Below, in pieces: positions 61,998 through 64,000 of a stretch of 64,000 nucleotides of DNA (positions are counted from its first letter, which is position 1; each line of letters begins with the position of its first letter). The position numbers were made by a program, and so were the translations under genes. The notes below the pieces were generated by a model. It saw only the letters and a program-made list of their open reading frames with translations. It did no database searches and was not told the DNA's origin. The stretch is from Advenella kashmirensis WT001 (lineage in GTDB: Bacteria; Pseudomonadota; Gammaproteobacteria; Burkholderiales; Burkholderiaceae_B). The stretch covers positions 3,472,001 to 3,536,000 of the forward strand of contig NC_017964.1 in assembly GCF_000219915.2 (NCBI RefSeq). Reading direction: 5' to 3'.

Positions 61998-63142
61998 CTA
62001 TTTCTGTGCAGGGACCACGGCCTTGCCGTTGCGCACGAAAGGCAGCGCGGTCACCGTGGCCGGCACCCACTTGCCGCGGATGTCCACTTCAACGGTATCG
62101 CCGGCAGCCACGCCCTGGGGCAGACGGGCAAATGCCACAGACACGCCCAGCGTGGGCGACATGGTGCCGCTGGTGACTTCGCCTTCGCCCTGCACGGTGC
62201 GTACCCGCATGTGCGCTCGCATCACGCCGCGCTCATTGAGTTTGAGACCGGTAAAGACGTTCTTGCGCGGTGCAGATTCAATGGCCTGGCGGCCGATGAA
62301 GTCGCGCTGGGTATCGGTCAGGCTAACTGTCCAGGTAAGTGCTGCCTGCGCCGGCTGGGTCTGCTCGTCCATATCCTGGCCATACAGGTTCATGCCGGCT
62401 TCCAGGCGCAGCGTATCGCGCGCACCCAGACCGCAAGGCGCCACTCCCGCGGCGGCCAGGCGGTTCCACAGCGTTTCGGCCTGCGCGGCCGGCAGCACGA
62501 TTTCAAAGCCATCTTCGCCGGTATAACCGGTGCGGGCCACCAGCGTGTCGTTGCCGACACTGGCTGCGAAAAACGCCTTGAGCGGTTCAGTGGCCGCCTG
62601 CCAGTCGGGATGGATCTGCCAGACCAGTTCCCGGGCTTGCGGGCCTGAACAGCAATCATGGCCAGATCGCGCCGGGGGGTGATGGTGACATCCAGCTTGT
62701 GCTCACTGACCACGCGCTGCATCCAGTCAATATCCTTTTGCGCGCAGCCGGCGTTCACAACCACACGCCAGCGGTCATCATCGAAAAAGTAAACAATCAG
62801 GTCGTCGATCACCCCGCCTTCGGGGTTCAGCATGCAGCTGTAGAGCGCCTTGCCGGCGATGGCCAGCTTGGCCACATCGTTGGCCAGCAGCAGGCTCAGG
62901 AAGCGGCGCGCCTGCAGGCCGGTCACATCGACATTGAGCATATGGGAGACGTCGAACATGCCCGCTTTCTGGCGCACGGCATGGTGTTCGGCCAGTTGCG
63001 AGCCATAGGAAATAGGCATTTCCCAGCCGCCGAAATCGACCATTTTGGCGCCGGCAGCCAGATGGGCCGCGAACAGGGGCGTGCGATTCAGTTCAGAGGG
63101 GGGAGCGCTTGCCGCGGTCGGGGGAGTTGTCTGTGTAGACAT
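61998..63142 (-). CDS. gcvT: Aminomethyltransferase, T protein, one frame break
   Basis: Transfers the methylene unit from GcvH to tetrahydrofolate and releases ammonia. Start 63142 ([20 protein letters not shown]). [20 protein letters not shown] and [20 protein letters not shown] are the folate-binding core. One G is lost near 62645 (CAGGGCCCG read as CAGGCCCG); the second frame carries [20 protein letters not shown] and [20 protein letters not shown]. About 382 residues restored. First gene of the riboswitch-controlled operon. Confidence 0.93.
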
Positions 63143-63208
63143 GCTTGCACCTGTTGAAAAGGATTGAAGGTCGCAGCGCACAGGTTTCACCACGAAACCG
63201 GCGCTTGT

Positions 63209-63428
63209 CGCCCTCTGTCCTTTTGCCTGAGAGTTGTAGCGCGCTTTGGACTGGCCTGATGGCGCAGCACAGCGCGTTTCCCCTTCGGCGCCTTAATGAA
63301 AAGGTCTCTCCAGAGTGCCTTACCGGCCGGGCCGGTGATTGTGCGGTACATGGACCTGAGCGATTCCGGGCGAATTGCGCCTTCGGTGGCAACATGACGG
63401 GCTGGTAGCCGGCTGCTGCTCTCTCCCA
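63209..63428 (-). promoter_or_regulatory. Tandem glycine riboswitch upstream of gcvT
   Basis: The minus-strand leader shows two consecutive glycine aptamer cores. The first has GGGAGAGAGC, CCGAAGGCGCAA, TCGCTCAGGTCCATGTACCG and CTCTGGAGAGACC. The second has GCGCCGAAGGGGAAACGC, ACTCTCAGGCAAAAGGACAG and AGGG. These are the conserved words of the class. Glycine binding should switch on gcvTHP. The expression platform to the gcvT ATG is about 65 bases; no clear terminator was seen there, so translational control is possible. Confidence 0.9.
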
Positions 63429-63434
63429 CGACAA

Positions 63435-63463
63435 TTTAAAAGCATGCGAAAGGATACAGGCAA
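63435..63463 (-). promoter_or_regulatory. Sigma70-like promoter of the gcv operon
   Basis: -35 TTGCCT (63463-63458) and -10 TTTAAA (63440-63435) with a 17-base spacer, ending just ahead of the riboswitch 5' end at about 63428. Confidence 0.55.
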
Positions 63464-63900
63464 ACGGCAAAAAAATCCATTATGACAACCCCCATACTCA
63501 ATTTTTTACCGCCATCGCCCCCCTGCCCGGGCGGCACGCGGCGGCCGATTTACAAGTGCGCAAGTTAGCAGAGGTTAGCCGGCGTTATGGCATTGTTACC
63601 GTGCCAATACGAACTGTTACATCTTATAGTTTCAATTAAATAATTCTTTGGAAAAGAGATAGAATACACTTGACCACAAGCAATTGTCACTCGTGGCAGT
63701 ACCCTCACACACGAGTGTCATCATGTTGCGGTACACTAGCCATCCGCTGGTGAACGTCAGCATAAAACACAACAATATCAGATACAGAACACACGTTTTC
63801 ATTAGCAGCTTCATTAGCGAGCGGGTCTATTTTCAGAGCAGCTCGCCACTGCAGTCAGCATCAAGCGCCCTAGTGGCAACTACATAAGGAGTACTATTAT
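63464..63900. other. A+T-richer intergenic stretch between gcv leader and right-edge gene
   Basis: About 435 bases. An inverted repeat CACTCGTG/CACGAGTG lies at 63688-63695 and 63710-63717. A 60-codon minus-strand frame (63632-63814) has a hydrophobic start but no ribosome site. The right end is the leader of the plus-strand gene, with AAGGAG 8 bases before its ATG. Confidence 0.5.
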
Positions 63901-64000
63901 GGATAACGGTTTCTACGCAACAGTGATCGCAGATTCCAAAGCCCACGCCGGAGTGACGGTCGTAGAAGACAACAAGGTCCGGGGGGGCGACGCCCATTAC
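63901..64000 (+). CDS. 5' end of a GrlR-like protein, cut by the window edge
   Basis: ATG 63901 is preceded by AAGGAG. Only 33 codons are visible, beginning MDNGFYATVIADSK and ending VEDNKVRGGDAHY. The pattern NGxY...G...VVxDNK-xxGGD resembles the N-terminus of GrlR-type proteins, small regulators first described for type III secretion in enteropathogenic E. coli and widespread as orphan proteins. With so few residues the family call is tentative. It lies in sequence richer in A+T than the rest. Confidence 0.4.

Noticed and set aside
63632..63814. 60-codon minus-strand frame with hydrophobic start
   Set aside because: Could be a small membrane protein, but there is no ribosome site and it crosses an inverted repeat; support is insufficient.

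Overview
The window looks like a chromosomal segment of a betaproteobacterium, most likely order Burkholderiales, family Alcaligenaceae; an Advenella-like genome is my best guess. The reasons are gene order (ftsY/rsmD/coaD/ferredoxin; TPR/lolB/ispE/tRNA-Gln/prs/rplY/pth/ychF; thyA/folA) and an aerobic CoA-dependent aminobenzoate cluster. The species is an inference and was not searched.

Layout. 1-8766: the 5' end of ribB, then a six-gene minus-strand operon for aerobic 2-aminobenzoyl-CoA degradation (monooxygenase/reductase, SDR, enoyl-CoA hydratase, acyl-CoA dehydrogenase, CoA ligase, RidA) with a divergent MarR regulator and two palindromes between them. 8971-16532: glpD, a CYTH-CHAD protein, ftsY, rsmD, coaD, a ferredoxin and a MOSC-N-type protein. 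16592-31499: asmA, a DUF937 protein, ychF, a candidate structured RNA, a VOC protein, CPBP protease, pth, rplY, prs (with a large internal deletion), tRNA-Gln, ispE, lolB, a TPR protein, mutM and an FAD-linked oxidase. 31672-44965: phosphoglucomutase/phosphomannomutase facing a nine-gene surface-polysaccharide operon that should make UDP-GalNAcA and carries an asparagine-synthase-like amidotransferase, four glycosyltransferases, a MurJ-type flippase and a WecA-type initiating transferase. 45262-45512: a candidate small RNA that shows a Shine-Dalgarno-complementary loop. 45924-51171: coq7, osmC-like, thyA, folA and a DUF3772/MscS channel. 51491-58347: an RpiR regulator, a complete sugar/glycerol-phosphate-type ABC importer, a HAD phosphatase and a PHP phosphoesterase, probably one catabolic operon. 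58596-63428: gcvTHP under a tandem glycine riboswitch. 63901-64000: the start of a GrlR-like gene in an A+T-richer stretch.

A dominant property of the window is damage to reading frames. About twenty conserved genes, many normally essential (thyA, ispE, lolB, glycine cleavage genes), are broken, and in nearly every case I worked through one missing base in a short G or C run restores the frame. The single tRNA also lacks one C of a CCCC run in its acceptor stem. I therefore read these as probable sequencing undercalls and annotate whole gene spans, noting each break. The exceptions are prs (about 420 bases missing between short direct repeats) and asmA (a same-frame stop).

The least explained elements are the two intergenic RNA candidates. 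Each has a sigma70-like promoter with a 17-base spacer, internal hairpins and an intrinsic terminator.
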